From: a virus
IMG/VR virus record: IMGVR_UViG_3300027593_000199
Location: 1 to 63,465 of that record
Length of the DNA: 63,465 nt
Direction: 5' to 3' (one strand)
The notes beneath the pieces are model-generated. The model saw only the letters and a program-made list of their open reading frames with translations. It made no database searches and was not told the DNA's origin. The position numbers and the translations under genes are program-made. Shown piece after piece: positions 6,899 through 14,637 of this stretch (position 1 is the stretch's first letter; every line of letters begins with the position of its first letter).

Positions 6899-7894
6899 TT
6901 AGAAAATTGCTTTGAGGTTATCGATAAAGATTCTCCAAGCAGAACTCCAACTCCAGGCATTACTACCAGCTAACACATTCTTACGATCTAATTCCAGGCA
7001 CTTATCAATAGCCAGTTTGAGATTTTCATCCATATAACCAGTGATACCCGGATCAATGACATCTAGTGGTCCGTGACAAGGATAAGCAGCAACAGGAGTA
7101 CCACATGCCATAGCTTCTATCATCACTATTCCAAACGTCTCCCATCGACTAGGAAACACAAACACATCAGCTTGTGCATAGTAACTAGCTAGCTCGTGAC
7201 CTGTCTTATATCCTGGAAATATTACAGAAGGATACTTAGACTCAAGCTCTTCTCGATAAGGACCATCTCCCACTAATATCTTTGTTGCATTGGGATAATC
7301 CAACTCACAAAATGCTTCTAGGTTCTTTTCTTTGCTTAATCGACTAACACAAAGAAGTATGGTACGTTGAGAAGTAATTGGTTGAGGATGAAATATCTTT
7401 CTATCAACACCTCTAGTCCATGGAATTACTTTAGAGAAACCATGATCTTCTAACTCTTTAACCATACTCGAAGTTGTAGTTAGTACTCTTCCACTGTGCT
7501 TATGAAACCATCTAACATACCACCATGTCCATGATTCTGGAATACCAACTATCTTTTTTAGACCTTCAGGTAGTTTAGTATGATAAGCAGTATTGTAGCT
7601 AATCCGCTTGATGTCAAGATAAAGTCGAGCAGCAAGACCAATAGGACCTTCCGTGGCGATGTGGATATAATCCGCATCCATCTCTTGAATCTTTTTGCCG
7701 ATGCGCCACGGGATGGCAAACTTAATTTCAGGGTAGCCAGGAGCACCAAAAGATATGAACTGCCTGGGATCAAGGTATACAACACGATAGCCGTCCAGAA
7801 CTGCACATGCCTCAATATTCTTGTAGGTCGTAACAACGCCATTGATTTGATCCGGTAAGTTGTCTGTAATGATTAGAATTGTTTCTTTACGCAT
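6899..7894 (-). CDS. agt: GT4 glycosyltransferase, Agt/MgtA-like (candidate diacylglycerol glycosyltransferase)
   Basis: 331 aa, two-domain GT-B enzyme. The N-terminal half has INGVVTTYKN and IHIATEGPIGLAAR; the C-terminal half has LCVSRLSKEKNLE, the GDGPYREELE nucleotide loop and the E252-x7-E260 pair in ETFGIVMIEAMACGTPVAA. This pattern is typical of GT4 enzymes such as GDP-mannose-dependent mannosyltransferases and the glycolipid-forming Agt paired with PlcP in aquatic bacteria. It lies 60 nt downstream of the PlcP-like gene, the same pairing. Predicted role: transfer a sugar to diacylglycerol at the inner membrane. GT4 specificity cannot be settled from sequence; glycan synthesis is the alternative. 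Confidence 0.8.
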   Translation of the reverse strand: MRKETILIITDNLPDQINGVVTTYKNIEACAVLDGYRVVYLDPRQFISFGAPGYPEIKFAIPWRIGKKIQEMDADYIHIATEGPIGLAARLYLDIKRISYNTAYHTKLPEGLKKIVGIPESWTWWYVRWFHKHSGRVLTTTSSMVKELEDHGFSKVIPWTRGVDRKIFHPQPITSQRTILLCVSRLSKEKNLEAFCELDYPNATKILVGDGPYREELESKYPSVIFPGYKTGHELASYYAQADVFVFPSRWETFGIVMIEAMACGTPVAAYPCHGPLDVIDPGITGYMDENLKLAIDKCLELDRKNVLAGSNAWSWSSAWRIFIDNLKAIF

Positions 7895-7954
7895 TGTGCA
7901 GTCACTTTAAATGAATCAAATTTCAATTTGTATGTTAATGTGTGTAGTGCGTTC

Positions 7955-8800
7955 TCACAACTCTGTTGATCCGGGAACTCCAGTGTTACTTTTCCTGGTA
8001 CGTCTTTTGGATCCGTTAGACTTACTGCTAGTATTACCATCAACCACATCATCCGCCTCCTTGGTCCATGTTACTATCTCCCAACGACCATCATGATGTT
8101 CTACTAACGCTGTCATACTTTCAACCCAGTCACCGTCATTCATGTATACTACACCGTTGATTTCTTTTATCTCTGCGTGATGAATGTGACCACATATCAC
8201 TCCATCAAAGCCGCGCTTTCTACAATAGCCAACAAGATTACGCTCAAACTGAAACATAAAATCCACAGCTTTCTTAACTTTATGCTTAAGAAACCTAGAT
8301 AGACTCCAATAACCAAAGCCCATGCGATGGCGTAACCAATTATACTTGCTGTTAAGACTGAGAACAAAGTCATAAGCTCTATCTCCTAAGAAGCTTAGCC
8401 AAGGGGCTAGTCGTGTTATACCGTCAAAGAGATCACCATGAACAACCAAGTAGTGCTTACCATCCGCTCCAATATGTTCTGTTTGATTAACAACTTCAAT
8501 CAATCCAAAACCAATACCATATGGTATGAGAGGACGTAAAAACTCATCATGATTACCTGCAACGTATACAACACGAGTACCACGCTTAGCATGACCCATA
8601 ATACGTCTTACAACATTAGTATGTGACTGTTTCCACTTCCAACGATTCTGTTGGATCTTCCACGCATCAATTATATCACCAACAAGATACAACGTATAGC
8701 AGGTATGATGTTTTAGAAAATTGTTTAATGCTTCCGCCTTACAATCTCTGGTACCCAGATGAACATCACTAATAAAAATACTGCGATACGTTTTTTCCAT
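7955..8800 (-). CDS. plcP: Metallophosphoesterase, PlcP/LpxH-like (COG2908 family)
   Basis: 281 aa. All calcineurin-type metal motifs are present: D12-x-H14 (SDVHLG), D42 (GDIID), N83-H84-D85 (GNHDE), H121 (VHGD) and H205/H207 (GHIHH). The long central insert (APWLSFLGDRAYDFVLSLNS, GYWSLSRFLKHKVKKAVDF) and the MNDGDWVESMTALVEHHDG end resemble, from memory, bacterial PlcP phospholipase C rather than E. coli LpxH, which is shorter. PlcP cleaves phospholipid head groups to leave diacylglycerol, releasing phosphate. A glycosyltransferase gene follows, as in bacterial lipid-remodelling operons. The last 25 residues are a low-complexity tail. GGAG precedes the ATG. Confidence 0.85.
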   Translation of the reverse strand: MEKTYRSIFISDVHLGTRDCKAEALNNFLKHHTCYTLYLVGDIIDAWKIQQNRWKWKQSHTNVVRRIMGHAKRGTRVVYVAGNHDEFLRPLIPYGIGFGLIEVVNQTEHIGADGKHYLVVHGDLFDGITRLAPWLSFLGDRAYDFVLSLNSKYNWLRHRMGFGYWSLSRFLKHKVKKAVDFMFQFERNLVGYCRKRGFDGVICGHIHHAEIKEINGVVYMNDGDWVESMTALVEHHDGRWEIVTWTKEADDVVDGNTSSKSNGSKRRTRKSNTGVPGSTEL

Positions 8801-8992
8801 TTACTCTCCGGCTTTAAGCATCCCTAACACTTCTATATAGGACTCCTTAACAACCTCGCATCCACCTCCAACCATGTACACAACTGTTAGTGAGTCATTA
8901 AATTCACTTTCAGACTCTGTAACGTGAGTGATGGTATCTCTATTGAAAGTAAGGGATTTATTATATCGATCAGATAATGTTATCCATCTCAT
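8801..8992 (-). CDS. Hypothetical 63-aa protein
   Basis: 63 aa; ATG with GGAG 8 nt upstream is preferred over a TTG twelve nt earlier. Composition suggests a small beta barrel (WITLSDRYNKSLTFNRDTIT, LTVVYMVGGGCEVV). Lies between the terminator at 9006 and the PlcP-like gene, with which it is contiguous. Function unknown. Confidence 0.65.
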   Translation of the reverse strand: MRWITLSDRYNKSLTFNRDTITHVTESESEFNDSLTVVYMVGGGCEVVKESYIEVLGMLKAGE

Positions 8993-9005
8993 TCGTTTCT
9001 CCAAT

Positions 9006-9031
9006 AAAAAAGGCCCGACCGAAGTCGGGCC
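9006..9031 (-). terminator. Rho-independent terminator with UUCG loop
   Basis: Perfect 8-bp stem GGCCCGAC/GTCGGGCC capped by TTCG and followed by six T on the minus strand. It ends the single-gene unit 9038-9547. Confidence 0.92.
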
Positions 9032-9037
9032 AACAAA

Positions 9038-9547
9038 TTAACGCTTGAATACTCGTGAGACATAGTAGTATGCATTAGCATACGTAATCTCTAACTCTTT
9101 AGAGATCAAACCAGCAATCTCACCATTAGCTTTATCTTTGTTAGCATCAAAGATAGCTTTGGCTTTGCCTTTCTTGTCGTTAGTCTTAGCTGGCTTAGCC
9201 TTAGACTTAAACGAAGTGGTAGTAGGACCACTCTCAGATTCAGCGAACACATAAGGCATGTCCGTCTTGATCTTAGCTAACTTGGCGTCAGCAGTCATTG
9301 ATGCAGATGATGCATCATAGCTATCTTGCTTGATAGCTTGTTCAACAAGAGCCTTAGCAAGTACTCGAGCTGAAGCGAGGTCATACTGATCAGAACCACC
9401 TAGATCAGAGATGATAGAGTTAGCATAGCCAAGAGGATCAGCTGATAAACCAATATCCTCTCCAACTTGCTGAATTGCTCTTACAACAGAGTCAGTCTTG
9501 ATACCATAAGTCGAAAGGACTTCTTTTGCATTAATAGTTGCAGTCAT
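9038..9547 (-). CDS. Conserved phage protein with C-terminal DNA-binding-like domain
   Basis: 169 aa. N-terminal helical region, a Lys/Ala/Ser/Thr-rich linker (SFKSKAKPAKTNDKKGKAKA) and a C-terminal segment (NGEIAGLISKELEITYANAY.. then YVSRVFKR) that reads as a helix-turn-helix. I recall similar C-terminal domains in small T4-like phage proteins. It is monocistronic: promoter at 9594, terminator at 9006. That arrangement suggests strong, independent early expression. Function unknown. Confidence 0.75.
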   Translation of the reverse strand: MTATINAKEVLSTYGIKTDSVVRAIQQVGEDIGLSADPLGYANSIISDLGGSDQYDLASARVLAKALVEQAIKQDSYDASSASMTADAKLAKIKTDMPYVFAESESGPTTTSFKSKAKPAKTNDKKGKAKAIFDANKDKANGEIAGLISKELEITYANAYYYVSRVFKR

Positions 9548-9593
9548 GTGTTTCTCCATAATTTAGTTAACAAATCAAATTACTACATTGACC

Positions 9594-9622
9594 ATCTTAA
9601 ACAATAACGGAAATTAAGTCAA
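9594..9622 (-). promoter_or_regulatory. Early promoter (TTGACT/TAAGAT)
   Basis: TTGACT with TAATTTCC extension, 17-nt spacer, TAAGAT. It drives only the 9038-9547 gene. Confidence 0.7.
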
Positions 9623-9644
9623 CAGCTACATTTCATGCGGCTTT

Positions 9645-9899
9645 TCAGCGATACAATACTAAATTAAGAAGGATAGTTGGAAGCATTTTAGCCGCATTCT
9701 TCATAAAATCACGATCGTTATCGTAATTATCGGGCTCTTCCTTTGGATTTTGTTTGGTTGTACGAATCACAGTTCGTTCAACAATAACGTCTTCCATTAT
9801 GACAGTGCTCTTGGTTTCCTTGTGATCAACTTTTTCTTTGTCACCAGCCCAAACACTAATAGGTATCAAAAATACGAGTAGTCTCAGATATGAAGTCAT
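9645..9899 (-). CDS. Exported small protein
   Basis: 84 aa with a signal peptide (MTSYLRLLVFLIPISVWAG), a charged soluble middle rich in Lys, Glu and Thr, and a hydrophobic C-terminus (MLPTILLNLVLYR). It should be periplasmic or membrane-tethered. Its start overlaps the end of the exonuclease gene by 44 nt. Function unknown. Confidence 0.65.
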   Translation of the reverse strand: MTSYLRLLVFLIPISVWAGDKEKVDHKETKSTVIMEDVIVERTVIRTTKQNPKEEPDNYDNDRDFMKNAAKMLPTILLNLVLYR

Positions 9900-10512
9900 T
9901 TGGATCTTTCACAAAAACTTGGGGTTGATCATTATCAACCGCAATCATAATAACAATCTGCTCAATATCAATATCATATCTTTCTTTGACCATTATAGAA
10001 TAGGCAGTCGATTGAATGAAATAGTTATTGATCCACTTTTCCTGTTTAGCTTTGTTTGCAGTCTTATAGTCAAGTATGGTTGGTTTACCATTGTACAAAC
10101 AAATCAAATCAGAAGTACCCGCTGCTCTCAATCTATCTGAGTACAACGGATATTCGATACCATACACTTCTTGAACATTTAAGTCAACAATTGGTTGTAA
10201 ATCCAGGAATAATGCGGTTGTTGTTGGCATTTTGTTCAAAGCAAAGTCTTCAACATTGCCAACATAGTCTTCCATCATGTTGTGAAGCTTGGTTCCTCTT
10301 GTGGATGCTTTGGTTGATATACGGTTAGCTTCCTCGTGACCGACCTTCTCTCTCCACTTAGCTATACCTTCCTTAGATAGTTCAGAAAGAACAGTAGTAA
10401 CAGATCTATATGCATCACCGTTAGGAGTTACATAATATCGTTTACCATCTATTTCTTTTCTTGGAATTTCTATCTTAGGAAGGGGCTTATGCTCGAAGTA
10501 TTTTGTTCTCAA
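9856..10512 (-). CDS. PD-(D/E)XK exonuclease, RecB/Cas4-like
   Basis: 218 aa. The nuclease core is visible: RGTKLHNMMEDY (His77), GIEYPLYSDRL (Glu120), GTSDLI (Asp135), then ILDYKT with Asp148 and Lys150, followed by the Gln/Tyr motif FIQSTAYSIM. This is the order found in RecB/Cas4-type nucleases common in T4-like aquatic phages, acting on DNA ends in recombination or host-DNA breakdown. The only upstream start is TTG at 10512, just after the previous stop, without a clear ribosome site. Confidence 0.88.
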   Translation of the reverse strand: MRTKYFEHKPLPKIEIPRKEIDGKRYYVTPNGDAYRSVTTVLSELSKEGIAKWREKVGHEEANRISTKASTRGTKLHNMMEDYVGNVEDFALNKMPTTTALFLDLQPIVDLNVQEVYGIEYPLYSDRLRAAGTSDLICLYNGKPTILDYKTANKAKQEKWINNYFIQSTAYSIMVKERYDIDIEQIVIMIAVDNDQPQVFVKDPNDFISETTRIFDTY

Positions 10513-10514
10513 AA

Positions 10515-10814
10515 TTATTTGCCAAAGTGTTTGTTGAAGACTTGATCAGTCTGAGCTTGCTTAATAGATTTAGTTGCGTGACGATCTGATAGCTGACTAT
10601 TAGGATGAGCATCAGATATCTTTGAGAGTACTTCTTTGAATCCACTATCAGTTTTGATACCACCTACACCACTAACAGTGGCAGGAACATCACCGACATC
10701 AAAGTATCGATCTACATTAGGATTACCAACCAAGTAAGACTCGTAATCGGATATACGAAGACTCACTTCATATATCTCATCCTTGACTCTATCTCTAAAT
10801 TTATAAATGGGCAT
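10515..10814 (-). CDS. Conserved T4-like phage protein (SGVGG family)
   Basis: 99 aa. The pattern MPIYKFRD..YESYLVGNPNVDRYF..VSGVGGIKTDSGFKEVLSKI..HPNSQL resembles a small protein conserved next to recombination genes in T4-like cyanophages. The first 20 residues resemble an FmdB-like zinc-ribbon start without its cysteines. TTG-started exonuclease follows by 2 nt. Function unknown. Confidence 0.75.
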   Translation of the reverse strand: MPIYKFRDRVKDEIYEVSLRISDYESYLVGNPNVDRYFDVGDVPATVSGVGGIKTDSGFKEVLSKISDAHPNSQLSDRHATKSIKQAQTDQVFNKHFGK

Positions 10815-11047
10815 TACTTGGCTGTCCAGGTAGTCTTCTTAGCTGGTGCTTTCTTAGCAACTTTCTTAGCTGGAGCTTTCTTTGGTGGTGGCGGCTCTTT
10901 TGATTGTTCTAGTACTGGATCTTTCTTCACGACAGCCTTCTTTGGAGGACTAGAGTGTCTCTTATTCCAAACCCAGTTAGTGAGGTCGAGGAGTGCACCT
11001 TCAACCCATGCCATAAAACTACTATGCCAAAACCAATTATCTTTCAT
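10814..11047 (-). CDS. Protein with basic histone-like tail
   Basis: 77 aa. The N-terminal half is aromatic (WFWHSSFMAWVEGALLDLTN); the C-terminal half is Lys/Pro/Ala-rich (PPPPKKAPAKKVAKKAPAKK), like histone H1 tails. Nucleic-acid binding is likely from composition. Its last codon is TAATG-coupled to the gene at 10515. Confidence 0.65.
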   Translation of the reverse strand: MKDNWFWHSSFMAWVEGALLDLTNWVWNKRHSSPPKKAVVKKDPVLEQSKEPPPPKKAPAKKVAKKAPAKKTTWTAK

Positions 11048-11225
11048 CTTGATACTCCTCTTCTCTCTGATTATCTAGTTCATCATAGAACTGTTCATAT
11101 CTTTTATTTTTAAGTGCTCTGTCTATTGTTCTAACAGATCGATCAGTGACTTCTTTCTTGATTGCCTTCGCAACATGGTGTTGTTTCTCATCAAGTGAAC
11201 GAAACTGTTTATTCGTCTTACCCAT
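11037..11225 (-). CDS. Conserved small charged phage protein
   Basis: 62 aa, highly charged, helical (KKEVTDRSVRTIDRALKNKR, ELDNQREEEYQDE). Small proteins of this composition sit beside the RNase H/DUF6433 genes in other T4-like phages. Overlaps the next gene by 11 nt. Function unknown. Confidence 0.65.
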   Translation of the reverse strand: MGKTNKQFRSLDEKQHHVAKAIKKEVTDRSVRTIDRALKNKRYEQFYDELDNQREEEYQDER

Positions 11226-11226
11226 T

Positions 11227-11643
11227 TTAACCCTCTAGTAGTCCAGGATATATTTCATCAACAAACTTCTTGGTGATACCTTTATAAGGTACTTTCTTAT
11301 CTTTTACTGCAGCGATAAGCTCTGCATCTTCCTTATCCAAATTCTCTAGTAATTGAATAAACAGATACTCTCTTCGTGTTGGCTTCAGGTTATCATTACC
11401 ACCCTCGATGAATAGATATAACTTACGAAGCTCACTATACAGTACACTTTGTAAGTCTGGTAACTCATTTGGTTTATATGGAGGAGCACCTTCAGGTAGC
11501 AAGAACTTTACCTTAGGATCAAAGGCATACTTTAACAGAGCTCTGAGTGCTGGTGAGTCGTTTCTTCGAATCCACTCTATCTTGTCAGCTTTCTTCTCTA
11601 TTTCAGAAGCCTTTTTAAGTATTTCAGCTAATCCGAGTTTCAT
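11227..11643 (-). CDS. DUF6433-type conserved T4-like protein
   Basis: 138 aa. The segments RNDSPALRALLKYAFDPKVK, FLLPEGAPPYKPNELPD and LKPTRREYLFIQLLENLDKE match my memory of the DUF6433 family, conserved in T4-like phages. Mostly helical and cytosolic. Its consistent place near rnh suggests a link with DNA metabolism, not shown here. ATG start, immediately downstream of rnh. Confidence 0.8.
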   Translation of the reverse strand: MKLGLAEILKKASEIEKKADKIEWIRRNDSPALRALLKYAFDPKVKFLLPEGAPPYKPNELPDLQSVLYSELRKLYLFIEGGNDNLKPTRREYLFIQLLENLDKEDAELIAAVKDKKVPYKGITKKFVDEIYPGLLEG

Positions 11644-11652
11644 TTCAATTTC

Positions 11653-12501
11653 CTATATGAAGTCATTAATATTCTCGATCAATGATTTAAGTTTATGTTT
11701 CTGTAAATAACCAAGTATATCAACATTCTTCTTGGTACTTGTCTGAGCTGTATATTCATCACCTATTCTATGTTTGATATCCAAAGGAATCTCAAACAAA
11801 TCAATCAGCTTCTTGTTCCTATCTATACCATCCTTGAGCTCAGGAACTTCTCTTAACTGGTCCCAGCTCATATCTAACCACATATCCAACTTATTACTAC
11901 GGACCGGTTTCTGTTTAATTCCATCTACAAAGCTATTGTCAGGAGATAGAGCATTAGGAACACCATCACCAGAGTCACCTCTAATCACAAGCTCTTTAAG
12001 GTATCTAGCTGGATTCTCAACCTGGACGTTTCGTTTTCGGATAGGATCAAATTGAATGATATTATCTCTATGTAGTTGAATAAAGTCTTTATCAGCAGAT
12101 AGTATTATAATATCCTCTGGAATGAATGCACACAGAGTAGCAATGATATCATCAGCTTCACAGTTCTCTACTTGGATAACAGTATAGGGTAAGTTATCTT
12201 TAACCTCTTGTCGAATCTTATTCAAGACCTCGAACATACCAGCCCAATCAATATCACTCTCTTCTCTACTTTTCTTACGTCCAGCTTTATAGTAAGGGAA
12301 GATCTGCTTGCGCCAGTAGTTCTTATCATCACATGCGATAACCATCTGACCGTATATTCTTCCAAACTTCTGTTTGTATAAACGAAGAGAGTTGAGGATC
12401 ATATGTCTAACAAGATCCTCTTCTACTACTAGGTCAGTGTGGTTACCCACTTGCGCCATCAGGTTAGAAATACAAACCTGATTGAAGTCTACGATTATCA
12501 T
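11653..12501 (-). CDS. rnh: RNase H / 5'-3' exonuclease (T4 Rnh-type)
   Basis: 282 aa, close to the T4 protein (305 aa). FEN/5'-nuclease motifs appear in order: IIVDFNQ at the N-terminus, CDDKNYWRKQIFPYYKAGRK (metal-binding Asp and helical arch), EADDIIATL, LSADKDFIQL and GDSGDGVPN. The enzyme removes RNA primers from lagging-strand fragments at the phage fork, working with gp32, gp43 and gp45. It overlaps the upstream glycosyltransferase by 4 nt. Confidence 0.93.
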   Translation of the reverse strand: MIIVDFNQVCISNLMAQVGNHTDLVVEEDLVRHMILNSLRLYKQKFGRIYGQMVIACDDKNYWRKQIFPYYKAGRKKSREESDIDWAGMFEVLNKIRQEVKDNLPYTVIQVENCEADDIIATLCAFIPEDIIILSADKDFIQLHRDNIIQFDPIRKRNVQVENPARYLKELVIRGDSGDGVPNALSPDNSFVDGIKQKPVRSNKLDMWLDMSWDQLREVPELKDGIDRNKKLIDLFEIPLDIKHRIGDEYTAQTSTKKNVDILGYLQKHKLKSLIENINDFI

Positions 12502-13448
12502 TTTGGTTGGTAGTCAATTCTTCTGTGCTCTTTGAGCATTGATGTGAGAAGTCCGATCCACTGCTGTTTTCTATTTTGCCATCCATAGAAAGCGTCAATG
12601 TATGCTTTTTGAGCATTCAGAGTACTCTGTGAATCTTCATGATTATACAATTGAATAGCGTTTCGAGTCAACTCATAAAATAACTTACTATGATCTCTCT
12701 GATTCTCCTGCCATTGATACATCCAGGTCCAGTTAGATGCAGTTTCATACAAAGCAGCATAGTTAGGATGTATACAGAACAAACCAGCTGACATAGCTTC
12801 TATCATACTGATACATGATGTCTCTTGCCAGATATTTGGATAAGCGTAGATGTGTGCTTGTTGAAGTGCAGACCTAATATCTGCATTAGAGACCGTACCG
12901 TGATAGTTAATCTTTGGATGTTGCTTGCATAGATCAAATAACTCTTTGTAGGGTTCATCTCTTTGCTCCCATCCATAGATCTTGAAACTAGAGTATACAT
13001 CTAGCTCAATGTTATCAAACTCTTTGGATAGTTGATCAAAAACAGGTACAAGTATATTCAGACCACGATGAGGAGTGGTGTGGTATATTAACTTGATCTT
13101 ATCTTTGGATTTCTCTACAGCTGGAATAGGTTCAATAGCATTGTGCAGTACAACACACTTGTGCCATGGAAGTCCGTAGTGTTTTTGGTATGCTTGCATT
13201 TGCCAATTAGAGACAAATACAAGTTTATCGAATCGATTCCATCCACCTTGTCTCAGATGTTCTGACTCAGGATCACCTGGTAAGTCATGTAACCAGTAGA
13301 TCTTGATTTTAGTATCATCAACTTCTCTAACTCTCGAAGGAATGATTTGGAAATAGTCAAGTAGATCTTTAGGAACGTTGTTATGTAACGATTCCAACAT
13401 CAACTCTGTGCCACCTTTGGCATTCACTGATAACTCATTAGTTTCCAT
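12498..13448 (-). CDS. GT4-like glycosyltransferase
   Basis: 316 aa. It contains a GT-B C-terminal domain: IKLIYHTTPHRGLNILVPVF, YGWEQRDEPYKELF, INYHGTVSNADIRSALQQAH and YPNIWQETSCISMIEAMSAG with the Glu-x7-Glu pair. The N-terminal domain is short with IYWLHDLPGDPE. Similar proteins occur in T4-like cyanophages. Probable role is glycosylation of phage DNA, proteins or surface glycans; acceptor unknown. It overlaps rnh by 4 nt. Confidence 0.85.
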   Translation of the reverse strand: METNELSVNAKGGTELMLESLHNNVPKDLLDYFQIIPSRVREVDDTKIKIYWLHDLPGDPESEHLRQGGWNRFDKLVFVSNWQMQAYQKHYGLPWHKCVVLHNAIEPIPAVEKSKDKIKLIYHTTPHRGLNILVPVFDQLSKEFDNIELDVYSSFKIYGWEQRDEPYKELFDLCKQHPKINYHGTVSNADIRSALQQAHIYAYPNIWQETSCISMIEAMSAGLFCIHPNYAALYETASNWTWMYQWQENQRDHSKLFYELTRNAIQLYNHEDSQSTLNAQKAYIDAFYGWQNRKQQWIGLLTSMLKEHRRIDYQPK

Positions 13449-13621
13449 TATTCATCACCACTTACATTCTTAGATTGTTTTGATGATTCGCGTTTAGCTT
13501 TCTCAAAGGCAAGCTGAGCACTAATCATCATGTTCTTAACTAACCCACGTCTATCTTTATCACAGGTAGCAAGTATACGCTTAGTTTCTTTCTTCATATT
13601 GAAAGAGTTTGTTGCTTTCAT
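13448..13621 (-). CDS. Conserved small basic phage protein
   Basis: 57 aa: MKATNSFNMKKETKRILATC then DKDRRGLVKNMMISAQLAFE and a basic tail. I recall short relatives (KATKRMLA..NLMIQAE) in T4-like cyanophages. TAATG coupling to the genes on both sides confirms the start and stop. Function unknown. Confidence 0.75.
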   Translation of the reverse strand: MKATNSFNMKKETKRILATCDKDRRGLVKNMMISAQLAFEKAKRESSKQSKNVSGDE

Positions 13622-14364
13622 TATTTATTCTCCATTTTCTGTAAATAATTCCAAGTATCTTTCCAGTTCTTCACTTTCACTGTGGTCGCCTTACTCTGTT
13701 TCATGTGTATATATGCTTCCTTTAAAGCTATACCCAGAGGGAAATCATTACCTCCATATTCCATCTGATCTCCAAAGAAGTGAACATGAACAAATGGTTC
13801 TGTGAAGTATTGTGCTATCTGGCCTTTGTCCTTACCAGGTTCCATAATATCAATACCAGTCTCACCAGCTACCTGAGCAACAGCAATATCACCAAACTTA
13901 GTATTAAACGCCTCTGCTATCTTTTTACGCTCTTTATATTGACGGTCAAATTCTACGTATTTTTTACGCTGTTCCTTGTCAGCAGCTCGACCTACAACAC
14001 TAAAGTTAACAAGACCTATACGATTCTCTATATGACGACTTGATTTACCAACAAAGAGGCTCTTAAATAGTTGCTCATTTAACCACTGAATTTGAGGGTC
14101 TTTAAGTGTCCATTTACTAGAATACTTCAGGATTCCTTTTGAATAAATAGCATTGCCAGCGCAGGAAAACACTGCGTTGACCGATTCTAATATATCATTT
14201 CCCATCTGTTCTTGGGTTTTAGGATAATCACTACCAGAAGCAAGGTATACTTCTTTTCTACCTTGTTTAATCCACTGCTTAAACCATTCACGGAAAACTG
14301 GATCAATAGGTTCTCTGCTGTCTGTAAGAGTACCATCAACGTCGAAGATGTAAACTTTTTTCAT
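13621..14364 (-). CDS. Eukaryotic-type phosphomannomutase-like HAD enzyme
   Basis: 247 aa, the length of PMM1/PMM2. HAD motif I is DVDGTLT with Asp8 and Asp10. Other PMM hallmarks are ASGSDYPKTQEQMGND, the GLVNFSVVGRAA cap segment, the second-cap GETGIDIM region and FFGDQMEYGGNDFPL carrying the metal-binding Asp. This family interconverts mannose-6-phosphate and mannose-1-phosphate for GDP-mannose. Combined with two GT4 genes nearby it could supply sugar donor, which is inference. A generic HAD phosphatase is the alternative. First minus-strand gene after the plus-strand block, divergently arranged. Confidence 0.82.
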   Translation of the reverse strand: MKKVYIFDVDGTLTDSREPIDPVFREWFKQWIKQGRKEVYLASGSDYPKTQEQMGNDILESVNAVFSCAGNAIYSKGILKYSSKWTLKDPQIQWLNEQLFKSLFVGKSSRHIENRIGLVNFSVVGRAADKEQRKKYVEFDRQYKERKKIAEAFNTKFGDIAVAQVAGETGIDIMEPGKDKGQIAQYFTEPFVHVHFFGDQMEYGGNDFPLGIALKEAYIHMKQSKATTVKVKNWKDTWNYLQKMENK

Positions 14365-14370
14365 ATATTA

Positions 14371-14378
14371 GATAAATA
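14371..14378 (+). promoter_or_regulatory. T4-type late promoter (GATAAATA)
   Basis: GATAAATACT, one mismatch from TATAAATA, 28 nt before the first plus-strand gene. It is the only promoter-like element I see for the five-gene plus block. Confidence 0.55.
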
Positions 14379-14405
14379 CTAGTAGTAACTTTAAAAAGGT
14401 AGGAT

Positions 14406-14627
14406 ATGTTATACCATACTCCTGTAATGCCAACTATAGATGATTTAGTAGTCAAAAATCAACAGTTTTTTTGTGAATTCGTTGATTTGAAGCATAATGG
14501 TTGGAATCACTATTCAAAGGCCTTGAACAACTTGACCAATGGCTTTTGGGCACCCTGGCTAAGACAAGCAGATAAAAACGTTGCCACTTTCGCTGATGCA
14601 TTAAAAACAACAATCAAACAAAAATAA
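14406..14627 (+). CDS. Small phasin-like protein
   Basis: 73 aa. The segment FVDLKHNGWNHYSKALNNLT followed by FWAPWLRQADKNVATFADAL resembles the helix of phasins, which coat polymer granules, but the similarity is only pattern-level. First gene of the plus-strand block behind a late-type promoter. Alternative: a virion or host-envelope accessory protein. Confidence 0.65.
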   Translation: MLYHTPVMPTIDDLVVKNQQFFCEFVDLKHNGWNHYSKALNNLTNGFWAPWLRQADKNVATFADALKTTIKQK

Positions 14628-14637
14628 GGAAATTCAA

